Shown here: piece by piece, positions 21,868 to 33,589 of the stretch
Layout of the letters: each line of letters starts with the position of its first letter
How positions within the stretch are numbered: position 1 is the stretch's first letter
Source of the DNA: Basidiobolus meristosporus CBS 931.73
Taxonomy: Eukaryota > Basidiobolomycota > Basidiobolomycetes > Basidiobolales > Basidiobolaceae
NCBI GenBank assembly: GCA_002104905.1
Contig: MCFE01000144.1
Span: 1 to 64,000 of the forward strand
Length of the DNA: 64,000 nucleotides
Direction of reading: 5' to 3'
Made by a program: the position numbers and the translations under genes
Notes under the pieces: model-generated
What the model was told of the DNA's origin: nothing
Seen by the model: only the letters and a program-made list of their open reading frames with translations
The model's database searches: none

Positions 21868-23656
21868 ATGAGCACCGCCCCCGCCACGGCGGATTATTCA
21901 AAGCAGATAGGCGATTTGTTGATGGCGGATGATTTCAAGCTCTTGGTAGCAATCTGCCAGACGACCATAAGCGGCGACTCCGCGGCCCAGTTCGCCAAAT
22001 CGATCGTTGTCTGGTTGAAGCAAGAAGACTCGAGCTGGCTCGAGTACTTCCTCAAACGAATCCTGAAGCAGAAGATGACCGAAAACTGTAAGGGCGCATC
22101 CGATTCCTCGCTGTTCACTTTCCAGATTACTGAACCAATCTTTCAGATGCCAAAGGGCTGGACGCAAGCGACACGCTGCGGGAAAACTGCATGACCACGA
22201 AGCTGATCAACTCCTTCCTCTGGTACGAGGGCCAGGACTACCTTGTCGAGTCGCTGCATCGTACCATCCTCTCCATCCACTCGTTCGCGCTGAATTGCGA
22301 GATCGACGGGTTCCGGTTGGGGAGAGATTGCTCGTCACAGCAGATCGAGGAGCACAAGGACTATCTGGAGAAGGCGTGTGTGATGCTGCTGGCCTCCATG
22401 GTGGGGAACCAGCACAAGATGCCCGCTTCGTTTCGACGCCTCTGCCACTTCATGAAAACCGAGATCGAGAATACGTGGGGCCCGATGGCGGCGAAGCCCA
22501 GGGTGGATCCAGACGAGCCAAGGTCCAACCGCGCGTCGTTTACCATGGGGAACTACTGGAAAAGGCTCTCCAGCGAAATCGCCACCTCCATCTCCAAAAC
22601 CAACGGGTACATGATGAAGGGGGACGAGGCGGAACAGAAGCGCCCGCTGTCCGAGATCTACTACTACTCGGCCGGCAAGGACCTCAAGTCCAATCGAAGC
22701 TCGGGATCCTGGAAGCAGGATACGTTGATGTCCGCATCCGAGAAGGCGGTTGGGAGCCTTTTGTTTTTGAGATTCTTCATCCCAGGTAAGTCGGTCGGCT
22801 ACGATCTTCCGATGTATGGATATGCAGCTGACTCGTTTCGCCAGCCATCATCTCCCCCGAGCACTACCGGTTGGTTGATGGGTGCGTCACCCCCGAGGAG
22901 CGTCGGGGGTTCTTGCTGTGCGCCAAGGTGCTTACTGGTATGTGCAACAACGTGGACTTTGGGAAGAAAGAGGCGTACATTCGAATCATGAATCCGTTCA
23001 TCCATGAGTACCGGGCAATGATCAGGTCCTTCGTGAAGTTCGCGTCCGCCAGCTCGTTGGTATGTGTTCCGCACCTGCCTCCATCATCGGCAGCAGCCGC
23101 CCTCTAACCCGTTTGCGTCCACGCAGGGAAGCAACCGGAGACGCCCCAACATGGAGGAATTCCAGGCGACCCTCCACTCCGGCCTCTCGAAAACCGGAGT
23201 CAGTGACGACCTGATCAGCTTCCTGGACTCTAATCTAGGCAAGATCGAGAAAGACTTGCAAGGGGCCACGCAGCTCTTTTCGGTGACCGAGTCTGAGGTA
23301 GACGAGGGGCTTCGCCGGTTGCATCTCCATCTTGCTGACCTTGTGTTTGTAGGGCATAATGAACAACTTCGGCTCCCTGAAGGCGCTCGTGAGCGAACGC
23401 ATGCGAGAGCGTCAATGCCAGCAAGCGGCCAAGCAGCCCGCCCCACAGCCCAGCTCCGTGTACCGATTCATTCGGAGGTTTGGATTCTTCCAGTCAAAAC
23501 CCAAGGTCGAGGAGCTAAGCAAAGGTAGGCCTAATCAATCCCCCTCCACTCCCGGATGCTCACCGAATCTGGAATCTAGAGAACCACCCGGAGCCATGTA
23601 TAACGCCGAACCTAACCTCATCCATTAATCAGCAGCAGTACATGAATTGGACCTAA
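21868..23656 (+). CDS. Ras GTPase-activating protein (RasGAP domain)
   Basis: Exons 21868-22087, 22147-22785, 22845-23059, 23127-23297, 23353-23524 and probably 23580-23656 give 497 residues. The RasGAP domain covers about residues 20-350: DTLRENCMTTKLINSF corresponds to the arginine-finger loop (Arg near residue 85; usual form FRxNSLATK), SASEKAVGSLLFLRFFIPA with IISPEHY is the FLR signature block, and AKVLTGMCNNVDFGKKEAYI follows. After that comes a basic stretch and a short C-terminal region with a possible coiled part. RasGAPs switch Ras off at the plasma membrane. The last intron is uncertain: without it the frame ends at 23628 after GRPNQS. Earlier introns have clear ends and CTAAC sites. 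Confidence 0.85.
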
Positions 23657-23671
23657 CCCTAACCATAACCC
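23652..23671. repeat. Short telomere-like tract
   Basis: CCTAACCCTAACC followed by ATAACCCC, about two units of the CCCTAA telomeric repeat used by most filamentous fungi, at the 3' end of the RasGAP gene. Too short to mark a telomere. Confidence 0.6.
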
Positions 23672-24151
23672 CAGCCGTTTGTGTTTGTTCAGAAAAGCGT
23701 TAAACATGAGATTTTATTCCCATCACCACCAACTCCCTCGCCAACTCCCTCCCCAACTCCCTTGTCCTCACCCTCACCCTCACCCCTCCCCTCGCCATGG
23801 CCATCACTATCCAAATCAATGGACGGCTATTGTCGCAACGGCTTTCAATAAATCCATTCACAACCCTAAATCCGACCTCAAATTCTCCCTTGAAATCGAT
23901 CTGGGGAATCACCTGATTGGCCGGTGGGGCGGACTCCGGCCTAGTGAAAAGTAATCTCCCTTGGGAATTCTCACTTCTTTCCTTTATTTTCTGGCCTTTG
24001 GCTGTACCCCCCCTTTTTCCTCAAACAACTGATTATGTAAGTAGATTTCCTAGTACTCATCCATGGTCCGCAACCGCATCCATCCATGGCCTTGGTGATG
24101 TCGACCGTAACGTGAGACCCGTTCGCTCACTCCCCTTTCCCCCTTCTAGCA
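23672..24151. promoter_or_regulatory. Upstream region of the uS5 gene, pyrimidine-rich
   Basis: From about 23735 to 23790 the plus strand is dominated by CTCCC/CACCCT runs. Such C+T-rich tracts are usual ahead of highly expressed fungal genes. A plus-strand ORF at 23679-23954 encodes a His/Pro-rich low-complexity peptide and is not called. Confidence 0.45.
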
Positions 24152-25070
24152 ATGGCTGATTCTGCAGCACCAAGTGAAAATCGTGGCGGTAACGGCTTGC
24201 TTTGTAACTTCCGATCGCGTGTGTGATGTCGGTGTACTCAACGGGATTCATTTACTAGGACGTGGTGGTTTTGGACGTGGTCGTGGCGGCAGAGGCCGCG
24301 GCGGACGTGGCCGTAGAGGTGGACGCAACGACGAAGAGAAGCAATGGTAAGCTGTGGAATGATGGGTCTGGCCCCCTTCCGCGACTAATCGACTCTTCCT
24401 TAGGGTTCCTGTTACCAAGCTTGGCCGTCTCGTCAAGGATGGAAAGATCAAGTCCATGGAGCAAATCTACCTCTTCTCCCTCCCCGTCAAGGAGTACCAG
24501 ATCATCGACTACTTCCTTCCCACCTTGAAGGATGAGGTCGTCAAGATCATGCCCGTTCAGAAGCAGACCACCGCCGGTCAGAGAACCCGCTTCAAGGCTT
24601 TCGTCTTGATCGGTGACTCTGACGGTCATGTCGGTCTCGGTGTCAAGTGCGCCAAGGAAGTTGCCACCGCCATCCGTGGCGCCATCGTCCTTGCCAAGCT
24701 CAGCATCATCCCTGTTCGTAGAGGATATTGGGGATCTTCCCTCGGTTCTCCCCATACCGTCCCAGCCAAGGTCACCGGTAAATGTGGTTCTTCGGTCACC
24801 CGTTTGGTCCCTGCCCCCCGTGGTACCGGTATCGTCGCCGCTCCTACCCCCAAGAAGCTCCTTCAACTTGCTGGTATTACCGATTGTTACACCACCGCTC
24901 GTGGTTCCACCCGTACCTTGGGTAACTTCGTCAAGGCCACATTCGCCGCTATCGGACATACTTACACCTTCTTGACCCCTGACTTGTGGGCTGAGAACAA
25001 GTTCTCCCCCAGTCCCTTCCAAGAGTACTCCGACTACTTGGCCAAGGCTCAAGACAAGGCTAAGTACTAA
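24152..25070 (+). CDS. RPS2: 40S ribosomal protein uS5 (S2)
   Basis: Three exons, 24152-24188, 24259-24346 and 24404-25070, give 263 residues (yeast 254). Exons 1-2 hold the RG-rich tail ([17 protein letters not shown]-like), the site of arginine methylation in relatives. Then the S5 N-terminal domain: [37 protein letters not shown] with [18 protein letters not shown], and the S5 C-terminal domain with [26 protein letters not shown]-like [17 protein letters not shown] and [16 protein letters not shown]. It belongs to the mRNA entry site of the small subunit and acts in decoding and 40S assembly. Codon use is strongly C-ending, as expected for a highly expressed gene. Introns of 70 and 57 nt early in the gene are typical of ribosomal protein genes. 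Confidence 0.97.
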
Positions 25071-25536
25071 GTAGATCTCTTAGTTCGTTGTCCTTTCTCC
25101 CTCCCTTCCCCTCCCCCATTCATCCATCACCTCGTTGAGTACGAACATTTGACCCAATTCGTGCCGACGTTACCTTGTGCTGTATTCTAATTCTCGGTCC
25201 ATCATTCCGAAAAAAGACTAATAAAAGTGCAAACACCACCAACTGTTCCTCACCCACATTAGTCACCTGGAGGTTTGTTTGTTGTGTTGGTCTTCCACTG
25301 AGTCGAGGGATTCATCTGGCTGGTCGGGGTCACGTGTCAGGGGCCTAAGCCCTCACCCCTCTCTCTCCCCCCTCTCCCCCTTGCTCTTCAGGATAAAATC
25401 GACCGGGGCAGGGGCTTGTTTGGGTGAACACGACGGAGTGGAAAAGTGTACACACTGGTCTGGCGGAAGAGCAAACCACCCAAACTCCCGTAGTCTAGCA
25501 TATAACCCAAGGGGCAACCCCGAGAAGTGACGTAGC
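25071..25536. other. Intergenic, uS5 3' end to Fyv6-like gene
   Basis: Contains the uS5 3' UTR (AATAAAAG near 25219) and a C+T-rich tract at 25345-25386 ahead of the next start codon. No gene. Confidence 0.5.
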
Positions 25537-26538
25537 ATGGATTCAGGTTTCACCATAAAGAAGTCCTTCATATCGGAGGAGAGCGTGGAGGAGATCAAAC
25601 GCAAGAAGCAGGAGGAGTGGGACCGGGCTTACGCGAACGCGGAAACAAGTAAAGTGAAGTGAGGCGGGGTGGGGCGGGGCGGGACGCCCGAGGTTTTTTG
25701 CCCTTCTAACTCACCTTCTTCTAGAACCTCCGGAGGAGGTGTACGATTCCCGACCACTCTTCGAACGTTTGGCTGAACAGCGGACCCTCAAGGAGGAGGC
25801 CCTTATGGAGGCGGCGAAATTCAGTGAGTTCCCTTTTCCTACCGTTCTCACCACTTCTCCACCTTCCCCCTTCCCCTTCCCCTTCCCTCTTCCCTGTTGA
25901 CTAACTCCTCTCGTTCTGTCTCGCTTCCCCGCCGTTCTTCTAGGTAACCTGATCCACCGGATCGACGACGACGAGTTCGACTTCCTGAAAACCCTGGACG
26001 ACGACGAGCGCAAGAAGAAGCTGGAGGTGCTGAAGGAGGAGCAGGAGGAGCTGGAGAGATACAGAAAGTAAGCGGAGCGAGGGGGAGGGGGAGGGGACAG
26101 CCCCTCCTCGGTAACCCTTATCGAACCCACCGTTTCGCTTGCTCACCAGACCGGTCTTTTTTTTTTCCCGATAACAGGGCGGTGCAGGAGGCCTCGCTGA
26201 GCGCCGTACCCGAGACGACCACCGGCGCGGGATCGACCCCCGCTACCGCTCCCGTTCCCGTTCCCGCTTCCACCCCTAAGACGGCCAGCGCCGAATCGAA
26301 ACCCCGTAAGAGGGACCTGCAGAGGGATCTCCTCAAGAGTGTCATCAAGAAGCGACGTGGGTCAGAGGGGACGGCCGACACCCACGGTAAGAAGTCGAGC
26401 GCCGATCGGTCGGACGCCACGAATTCCCAGGTCCTCTCGAAACCCAATTCAACCCCGAGTACCACCACCACCACCACCACCCCGGTCGTCCAGACGTCCC
26501 TCGGCCTGGTGGACTACTCGGACGACGACAGCGATTAG
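25537..26538 (+). CDS. Fyv6 / FAM192A (NIP30, PSME3IP1) N-terminal-domain protein
   Basis: Four exons, 25537-25648, 25725-25823, 25944-26067 and 26178-26538, give 231 residues. The first 110 residues match the NIP30/FAM192A domain: GFTIKKSFISEESVEEIKRK, QEEWDRAY, PPEEVYDSRPLFERLAEQ, FSNLIHRIDDDEFDFLKTLD, followed by a Lys/Glu-rich coiled coil. The rest is a low-complexity Ala/Thr/Pro/Lys region with a basic patch KRDLQRDLLKSVIKKRRG, likely a nuclear signal, then a poly-Thr run and an acidic end SDDDSD. Yeast Fyv6 acts in the second step of splicing; human PSME3IP1 binds the proteasome activator PA28-gamma. Which role applies here is open. The third exon boundary uses a 120 nt intron. Confidence 0.85.
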
Positions 26539-26757
26539 GGGATCTTTTTTAGCAATCGAGGGTTTATTTGGACATTCTGTCTATGGAAAGCAATAGAATT
26601 AAACTGGCGAAACATGCGCGACGTGAAGTGTAAAGGGCGACGGAGGGGTGATGTTTTTCGGCGGGGGCGGGGAAGGGGAAGGGAGAGGAATGGAGGGGGG
26701 GGCTTGTGATATGGGGTGTGGATGGAATTGTGAGGTGGCGGTTACCGGAGTGAGGGT

Positions 26758-27851
26758 TCAGTAGAACGCGATGGTGTGAAGGATGTGGAGCGGGCTTTTC
26801 GAGCTGAACGAGAGCAGGATGTTCTCCATCTCCTCCTCGAAATCCTTCGCCTGATCGATCTGGTGGGGTTGGGGGGGTGAAGGGTGAAGGGAGACGGGAG
26901 AGGAAGAGAACGTGGTGAGTACGCTTGGCTTGGAAATCCTCCCACTGGGGACCAAGAATGATGGCTTACCATGGTCGCCAACTGAAGGATCCATCTTCCA
27001 CCGATGGCTGCGTCCTCGTGGTTATCCTTGATCTCCACGTTGATCACGTGCACGGGCCGGTTGTACCTCCCTCCGCGGGCGGCAAGCTCTGGTGCGTGGA
27101 GAGGAGTGGGTGAGTAGGAAGCGGGGGAAGGGGGGGGAAAGTAGAAGGTGACTGGGGTCAGGTCAGGTCAGGTCAAGGGCTCACCTTCGCACACTGCGTC
27201 GTAGCACCTTTCCTCGCAGGTGAAGATCACGTCGTACGTTCCCTTGGATTCCTGAAAGCGTTCCGGGGCCCGTTTGATCTTCCGGTTCCGGTCGAGCATG
27301 TTCAACAGCCCGTTCTGGGTGTACCTAAGAAGTGGGGAGGGTGGGTGAGCATCCGCGGGGTCTGTGTGCGTGTGCCGGGCCAGAAGTAGGGTAGCCTGCG
27401 TGTGTGTGTGTGTGTGTGTGGGGGGGGGTGAACCATACGTACAAGTTGAAATCCTTCCCTTTGAGCTCGTTGTAGATGGTGTCGTACGGGGTGCCGAATT
27501 GGTAGATGTTGGGTTTGTCTATGGCGGAACCAGGGAGTCTCACCGCGCTTCCGGTCCCAAACGAGGAGATGTTGAAGCCTTTCTTTCTGGGTGGCGGTTG
27601 ACCAGGGGAGAAAAAAACCGGCTCTGGATTAGTCCAATAAACTTTGGAGGAGGGTGTATGTGTATGTGTGTGTGTGGGGGGGGTGAGCGGTCCGGCTGGT
27701 TCGAGTGGAGGGGTGTGGCGAAGGCCCCTTCGTAGTTGGGTGGTGTTGTGTTCGGGGGGGCGAGATTGGTTTGGTTTACTTACTGTAGAACATGGTGGGC
27801 TTCCATGCTACGGTTCTGGTTACTTGCACAGATGACTGCGAACTTCGTCAT
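26758..27851 (-). CDS. SSU72: RNA polymerase II CTD phosphatase Ssu72
   Basis: Five minus-strand exons, 27851-27784, 27586-27443, 27324-27185, 27088-26970 and 26859-26758, give 190 residues (human 194). The phosphatase P-loop [10 protein letters not shown] (Cys8, Arg14) opens the protein, followed by [55 protein letters not shown] with the Asp of the catalytic loop, [15 protein letters not shown] and a C-terminal helix. It removes Ser5/Ser7 phosphate from the polymerase CTD and works in 3' end processing and gene looping within the cleavage-polyadenylation factor. The second exon uses GTACGT at its 5' splice site, chosen because it restores NLYTQNG. Introns 1 and 2 contain CA/C simple repeats. 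Confidence 0.95.
27399..27428. repeat. (GT)n followed by G-run, inside SSU72 intron 2
   Basis: About eleven GT units then nine G on the plus strand, i.e. C-run then (CA)n in the transcript. A similar, less regular tract occurs in intron 1 at about 27657-27682. Confidence 0.85.
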
Positions 27852-28098
27852 ACTCGGTTTGCTTACACGACACAGGCGAAAGTGATCAGGTAATTTTGAT
27901 GGTTGAGTAGTTTAATTTATTCGTCCTATGATGGTGGTGGTGGGGGGGGGGGAGAAGCTTTTTTTCCGACTGGTCACGGGACCTGCCAGGATTATGGTGG
28001 TTGTTGTTGGGTGGGACTGGATGAATGGTACAGATGATGATGAATCATTTACTTTGTTGCATTGGTGTGTAGAAGGGTTGAAAGAGAGGGAGGAAGAA

Positions 28099-28126
28099 AG
28101 AGAGAGAGAGAGAGAGGGGGGGGGTA
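28099..28126. repeat. (GA)n microsatellite with G-run
   Basis: Nine or so AG units ending in eight G, in the 3' flank of the CLU1 gene. Confidence 0.85.
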
Positions 28127-28203
28127 CGGCTCCTAAAGAATGCAATGGTCGATGGATCTATAGATACGATGATGCAATGGGTTCGAAGGCCAAAGGGGCC
28201 GCT

Positions 28204-31200
28204 TTAGTGTCCACGAAGGGAAGTTTTGCTGATCATCTTGCGCTGGCTCTTCTTCTTGGTCTTCTTGGGGGCGGGTGTGTCGTCGTTGATGTAGTGCACC
28301 AGGTCTTCGATGGGCAGATGTCCTCTGGATCCGGCCACCGCATGATCGAATGGATGGCTCTGGAGGGGGGCGGCGCTGGTCTCGGTGACCTCCTCGCGAA
28401 GCTGTTGCATGGCCAGATGCTTCTCGTGGAGTTTCAGTTTGGCCATGTAGACCGCGTTGGCAGTCAGGTCCTGGAGCCATTGGGAGCTCTCCAAGGTCTT
28501 GGGATCCTCTGGGCCGAGGTTTTGGTGGAAGACCTTGTATGCGGCCTTCTCAATGGTAAGCGCTTTCTTGAAGTCCCCGGTGAGGGCGTACGCCTTGGCA
28601 AGCGAATGGTTGCTGCTGGCGGTAAGCACATGCTCCTCCCCTAGGATACTTTCGTGGATGTTCTTCGCGCGCTCGAAGAACACCTTGCTTAGCTCGAAGT
28701 CACGAAGGCTTTGCAACATCACGGCAATGTTGTTGTCGGTGGTGGTGGAGTCGGGGTGTCCGGGCCCGTAGATGATGTCCCAGAAGTTCAACGCGTGCTT
28801 GATGTATTTAAGTGCCAATCTGGTGTTGCCGTTGGCATGCTCGAACAACGCAAGGTTCAAGTAATTGTGGATGGTGTCTGGGTGATCCAGACCACAGGTT
28901 CTCTCCGAAACGATCACTGCCTTGCGTTGGAAATCGATAGCGGTTTCCTCATCCCCAGTATGATGGTAGATCATGGCAAGGGCGGCGTAGCATCTACCGG
29001 TCTCGGGGTGCAAAAAGCCGTAGGATTGTTCGTGGAGGGCCAATGACTCCTGCAGCAATTCAAGTCCAAGCTCTCGCTGTCCTTGGGCCAAACTGATCTT
29101 GCCCGCCTCGAAGGCCTCCTCGGCGAAGACGCTCTTCGGGCTGGCCTCTTTGACGGTGGGGACAATGTTGAGGATGTCGTCAGGGACAAAGGTGGTGGAG
29201 ACCACCGGTTTGCCTTTGGACATCTTGGGCTGGGATTGGGTGACCGCCTCGAAGTGATAATCCCTGGCATGGATCTGGATTCCGACTCGTTGGCAGATCT
29301 CACGCAACAGGGGAAGCTTCTTGATCTTGGATTGAAGATAATCCTCAGGGAGCTTGTATCTGAATCGAAGGACGATCTCCTCGTAGAGCTTGCTTCTCAA
29401 CAAGGCAGGGGTGAGCAAGGAATAGCTGAAGTCAGTCTTCATGGTGGGGACTGGGCTGGCGTTGTGCTCAACTCCGAGGAGACAGTTGAAGAAGTGGGCG
29501 ATGCAGTCCGCAATGTAGATCTGGGGTAGCTCCTGCAAGTACCTACGAAGAAGTCGCTTCGAGGCACGAATGATCATCTCCTGGATGGTGAGATCGGTGA
29601 TCTGCACCAAGCGAGCGTTCTGGATGGATCCAGCCAAGGTGGCGATTCTACCAAGGTATCTCATGTTGATGCCGCGTTTGTGCATCGTCTTGGAAAGGGC
29701 GTTGCCGTCAATGGGTGACACAAGATAGGTGCTCAAATCGATCACAAGATTGGGGATCACGATGGTCTGCAAGAACTTGGACGCCTCTCTCACGGTGTTT
29801 TCTTGTTCAGCCAACACGCTGTCCTTCTCCCCATTTTCTCCGGTTTCGGTCTTCACTTCGGTAAACACGTCGGGATTGAAGGCAAGCTTGAAGTTGGCAA
29901 CATCCTCAGCGGTAACCTCGTATTCAGGTGCAGCGGCTTGTTCCTCAGCGGCCGCGTCGGTTTCTTCCTTGGCGGCACCCTCGACTGGTTTGGCTTGCTC
30001 CTCTCCAGATTCCGGCTTCTGGGCAGAATCGATCTTCTCCTTGATGTATTGTCTGAATCTATGCTCCCAATACAAGTCGATCAGCTCGGGTCTTAGCAGG
30101 GTCATCTTATGTGGGTAAGCTGGGAGATCCCCCTCTTCCTTGGGGGCGGCACACTCTTGTTGCTGGAACTCGATATCCACTGGGTTGATTCTGTACAAGT
30201 CGAGTAGATATCTACGTCCGTCGTCGCCTTGCAGTCCCTTGGTTTCGATGGAGGTGAACAGAGATTTCTTTTCACCCTTCTCATCCACAAGAGTATGCTC
30301 GTCGATGTGAAGGGCCTTGGCGAGCTGTCCCACCAATTCGTGGAATTTCTCATCGGCAGCGATGGTAACTCCGTTATCCACCGATCCGTACACGATCGAG
30401 TTGTCATCCTGTCTACGGAAGATTCCTGAGACGATGCTTTGTGCGACCACACGGACTCCCTTGTAGTCGATCACAGCGCTGCCCAATGAATGCAGATTCT
30501 CTACATCCACGCCATTCAATGCGCGGGCTCCTTCGATGTCCTTGCCGGCGGCGACGTGGGCTGCTTCGTCACCACCCAACTTCTCGAATGCACCTCGACC
30601 GTCGAATCCTTTGCTGAAGAAGATGTTGTTGTGGATGTACATGTGGGATTCGGGGGCATCCAGTGGGTTCACTGGAACAACATTCCCCTCGACAATGGAG
30701 ATGGCTCCCTTGATGGCAGCCTCGGTGAAGTCCGCGTTGACCTTGTTCAGGAGACGGTCCCGGAACACTCGTTCCTGAAGATTGGTGCGGGGAAGCTCGC
30801 GGTGAGATTGGATCTCCTCGTTCCAATCGCGGAAGGAATCCGCCGCATCAGTACCGAAGTTGAGATAAGGCTCAGCGATACGGCAGAGGTCACTGGTGTG
30901 TGGGGTTGGCTTGACGCACCAAGGGTGAGAGGTGATGGAGGCGGGGACGGGAAGGATCTCCAAGACTTGGTGACGGGTAATGAATTCCTGGAGCTCCTTG
31001 AATTTTTGTGCAAACAGTGGTGACAGCTTCTGCAGCAAACTGATCAATGAGTGGCTCTCCACCGCCTTGGTACCAACACGTGGGTTGGGGTCGAAGGACT
31101 GTACTGTGGACTTGTTGACGTAGAAGCCAGACACAGAGGAGGTGATATTGACCACTTCATTCTCCAACGTAGTCACAGTCAAGTACATGAGGTCTCCCTT

Positions 31201-32121
31201 GAGTTTGCGTTGATGTGGGACGGGGTTCCAGCCGGAAAAGGAGAGATTCTTCAAGCAGCGGATGGGGGATCTTTGGAAGTCAGCTGGGAAGAACTGAGAG
31301 AGTGGGAACCGAGCATCCAGGTCATAGTGGGTGAAGGTATGCTCGATAGGAGTTTGGTCCTTACGCTCTGCGATTTCCTTCTCGTTCTCCTCTTTGACGT
31401 CTGCGCAGGTATATCTGGTTAGTTACGAGGAACAATGTGTGGTGGTGTCTGGTCGAGGCTATTTACCAAGATCGTTGCCCGAGATGGCCGTGAAAAGAGG
31501 AATGGCCGAGTCAACGCCAACTGCGAACGCATTGGATTTGATAGGGCCGGCCAGCAGATCTTTCAAGCGAATAAGATGGATGCGGGCTTCCTGCTCGGTG
31601 TACGCATCTACATGCAGACAGATGTGCCAATTAGTACGAGGCTGCGTCGCTCTGCAGATTCCCTTACTTACCCTCCACTAAAGTAAGCTGGCTTTCGGAG
31701 TTGAGGCCTTCCACCTCGGCCAAAGTCATAAAGTCATTGAGCTTCTGACCCTCAAGAGAGAGGTAGAAGCAAGAGTATATGCAGGTTTCTGGGGACTCCA
31801 CCAATGCTTGACGAACATCACGAATTGTCTCCTGGGGATTAACCTAGATAGAAGAGGCGTCGGTGAGTGGATGAACAAGTGGCGGTGATGAGCAAGACGT
31901 GAACACCCACCAACACTTGGGTTTGTCCTCCGGTAGGAAGGAGAACGTTGATTTCAAATGAGTCGTCAACCACCTCTTCTAGAAGTTAGAGTGGTTTAGC
32001 AAAGCGAGGTTAGGTCGAGCAAACCGGTGGTTGACTTACCTTGGGCGACCTCCTTTTCGGCCACTTCGGCGACAGGCTCGGCTTGCGCCTGTTGTGCGTT
32101 GATATCTTCAGCTTGCACCAT
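28204..32121 (-). CDS. CLU1: Clustered mitochondria protein CLU1 (eIF3-associated p135/TIF31)
   Basis: Five minus-strand exons, 32121-32040, 31978-31911, 31843-31672, 31607-31467 and 31400-28204, give 1219 residues (yeast 1277). After an Ala/Gln/Glu-rich start there is the ubiquitin-like CLU N-terminal domain (VNPQETIRDVRQALVE, SQLTLVEDAYTEQEARIHL), then the CLU domain around residues 330-600 with HPWCVKPTPHTSDLCRIAEP and GSAVIDYKGVRVVAQSIVSG, then the eIF3 p135 region, and a C-terminal TPR array from about residue 940 (HEQSYGFLHPETGRCYAALA, GLDHPDTIHNYLNLALFEHA, GPGHPDSTTTDNNIAVMLQS). It is a cytosolic RNA-binding protein that keeps mitochondria spread through the cell and co-purifies with eIF3. 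The tail is Lys-rich (KKTKKKSQRK). All exon phases close. Confidence 0.95.
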
Positions 32122-33089
32122 GGTTACTGAGGGGTTTGGGGAAAGAGAGATTGACTAAACAAGGTATATGGCTTACTATGGACGTTAAATTTATATCACC
32201 ATCAATGGACAGGCGATCCGGAGAACATCAAAATTTTTAGGGCCGCCAATTTAAAAGCCACCTCTCGAGAATCTCGTAGGAAGCTACCGTGCGAGCCAAT
32301 GATCGCTCGTGATTTTCGGTAAAATGGATTGCTGCATTTGCCCATCCGCAGTTCCCAACTATACTCAAGGTCCATGTAGCAACAGTCTGGGAGACATAGG
32401 CGAGTAGGTTGGCCATATCCGTATACGAATCTGAACAGCATGGCTGGCGGGAATTGGCAGTCGTTAAGCCTATCCTGGTGGAATTTCTTCAGTAAGGTGA
32501 CCAACTCTGCCTACTGGAGAGGACCGAATTTCAGCATTTGCGCGTAATTATTGCAAGTGGCTCTATGCGACCTGATCATACATTGACCAAGCGTCTTTTT
32601 CGCGAAACCAACCTTTTCTTAACATGAGCGGGATGACAACTCTCTTGAACCAATCCTGGGGCCTTTATGAGGAACATGGCCAGCACAATGGGCTCAATGT
32701 TGGCAATTCTTTTGATACATATCCTCACAATACTCAAGCAAACTACCCTACACCTCATACATATAATTAGTGTGCCATTGGGTATTCTCGGGCAGGCATC
32801 ACTCGGTGTGGATGAAAAATCGCATCATCTTCAGCGGTTTGATTCCCTGCGATTTTAGTGGTTTTGGTTGGATTTATTGGGATTAGCATTTAACTTGTTG
32901 TAGGTTTAACTATACCCAATGGATTCTTATCAACAAGTTTTGATATCACCGCTTCTCTAGAAAATTCCATTTAGTCCCCGATACTGTTACCAAGTTGAGA
33001 TTCAACAGACATTGACTTTGTTCACATGTTGCCCATGTCTTGGTCAAAGCTGTTGCAAATAACAAGGCTGACAAATACTTGCTTATAGA
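32122..33089. other. Edge of the gene island; no supported gene
   Basis: Upstream region of CLU1 and then AT-rich DNA. A minus-strand ORF of 100 codons at 32202-32504 has mixed amino acids without any motif I recognise and no splice context; it could be a small orphan gene or a remnant, and I do not call it. Confidence 0.4.
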
Positions 33090-33413
33090 TGTTGCAAAAG
33101 TCTTGGAGATATTAGAAGTGGTAGGGAGGACAAGTAGATTTTGTTTTCACTTAATGATTCATTGAATGTAAAAGTGTATTTATACTTTTACATGGTCTTG
33201 ACAAAAAAAACACCAAGAATATGTTTAGAGAGGTCTCAAGAGCATGTGTACAAAGTTTGGGGCTGTATGGACTACTTTGAGAAATCTCATGTTCTGGGTA
33301 CCTGATGTTTTGGCAAAAATATTCCAAGTAAATCCCAAAAAGGAGTTTGGTCAGAGTTCTCTAAGATTAGTAGACCATGCTCTGAGTGAATAAGTTGGAC
33401 AGATATTTAGGTG
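33090..33413. mobile_element. Copia C1 LTR, right end eroded
   Basis: Begins TGTTGCAAAAGTCTTGG and follows the C1 LTR to TATTTAGGTGTAAT, where the last 20 or so bases are lost and the polypurine region of a minus-strand element (TGAGTCAAGTGGGA on that strand) begins. Confidence 0.75.
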
Positions 33414-33589
33414 TAATCCCACTTGACTCAATACTCATATTCATTAGTCCTAACTGCAATTCACAGTATTTAAATTTGTCTCTAACCAATGACTTGGTAA
33501 ATATTTGTGCAATGATTTATCTGTGGACAGTAAGCTAAGCTAGCTAAGTTATCCTCTGTAGCTTCAGTAATAACTCAATTGCCAATTAC
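33414..33589 (-). mobile_element. Copia RNase H 3' remnant
   Basis: On the minus strand the sequence matches the end of the RNase H/tail of the copia copy at 35327: GAAGCTACAGAGGATAACTT...AGCTTACTGTCC. It belongs with the LTR just to its left as the 3' end of a mostly deleted element. Confidence 0.6.

Noticed and set aside
24613-24975. Long overlapping ORFs in other frames of uS5, and in CLU1 and the RasGAP gene
   Set aside because: They shadow C-ending codon use of highly expressed genes and have low-complexity products.
32202-32504. A 100-codon minus-strand ORF upstream of CLU1
   Set aside because: No motif, homology or transcription signal recognised; may be chance or an orphan.
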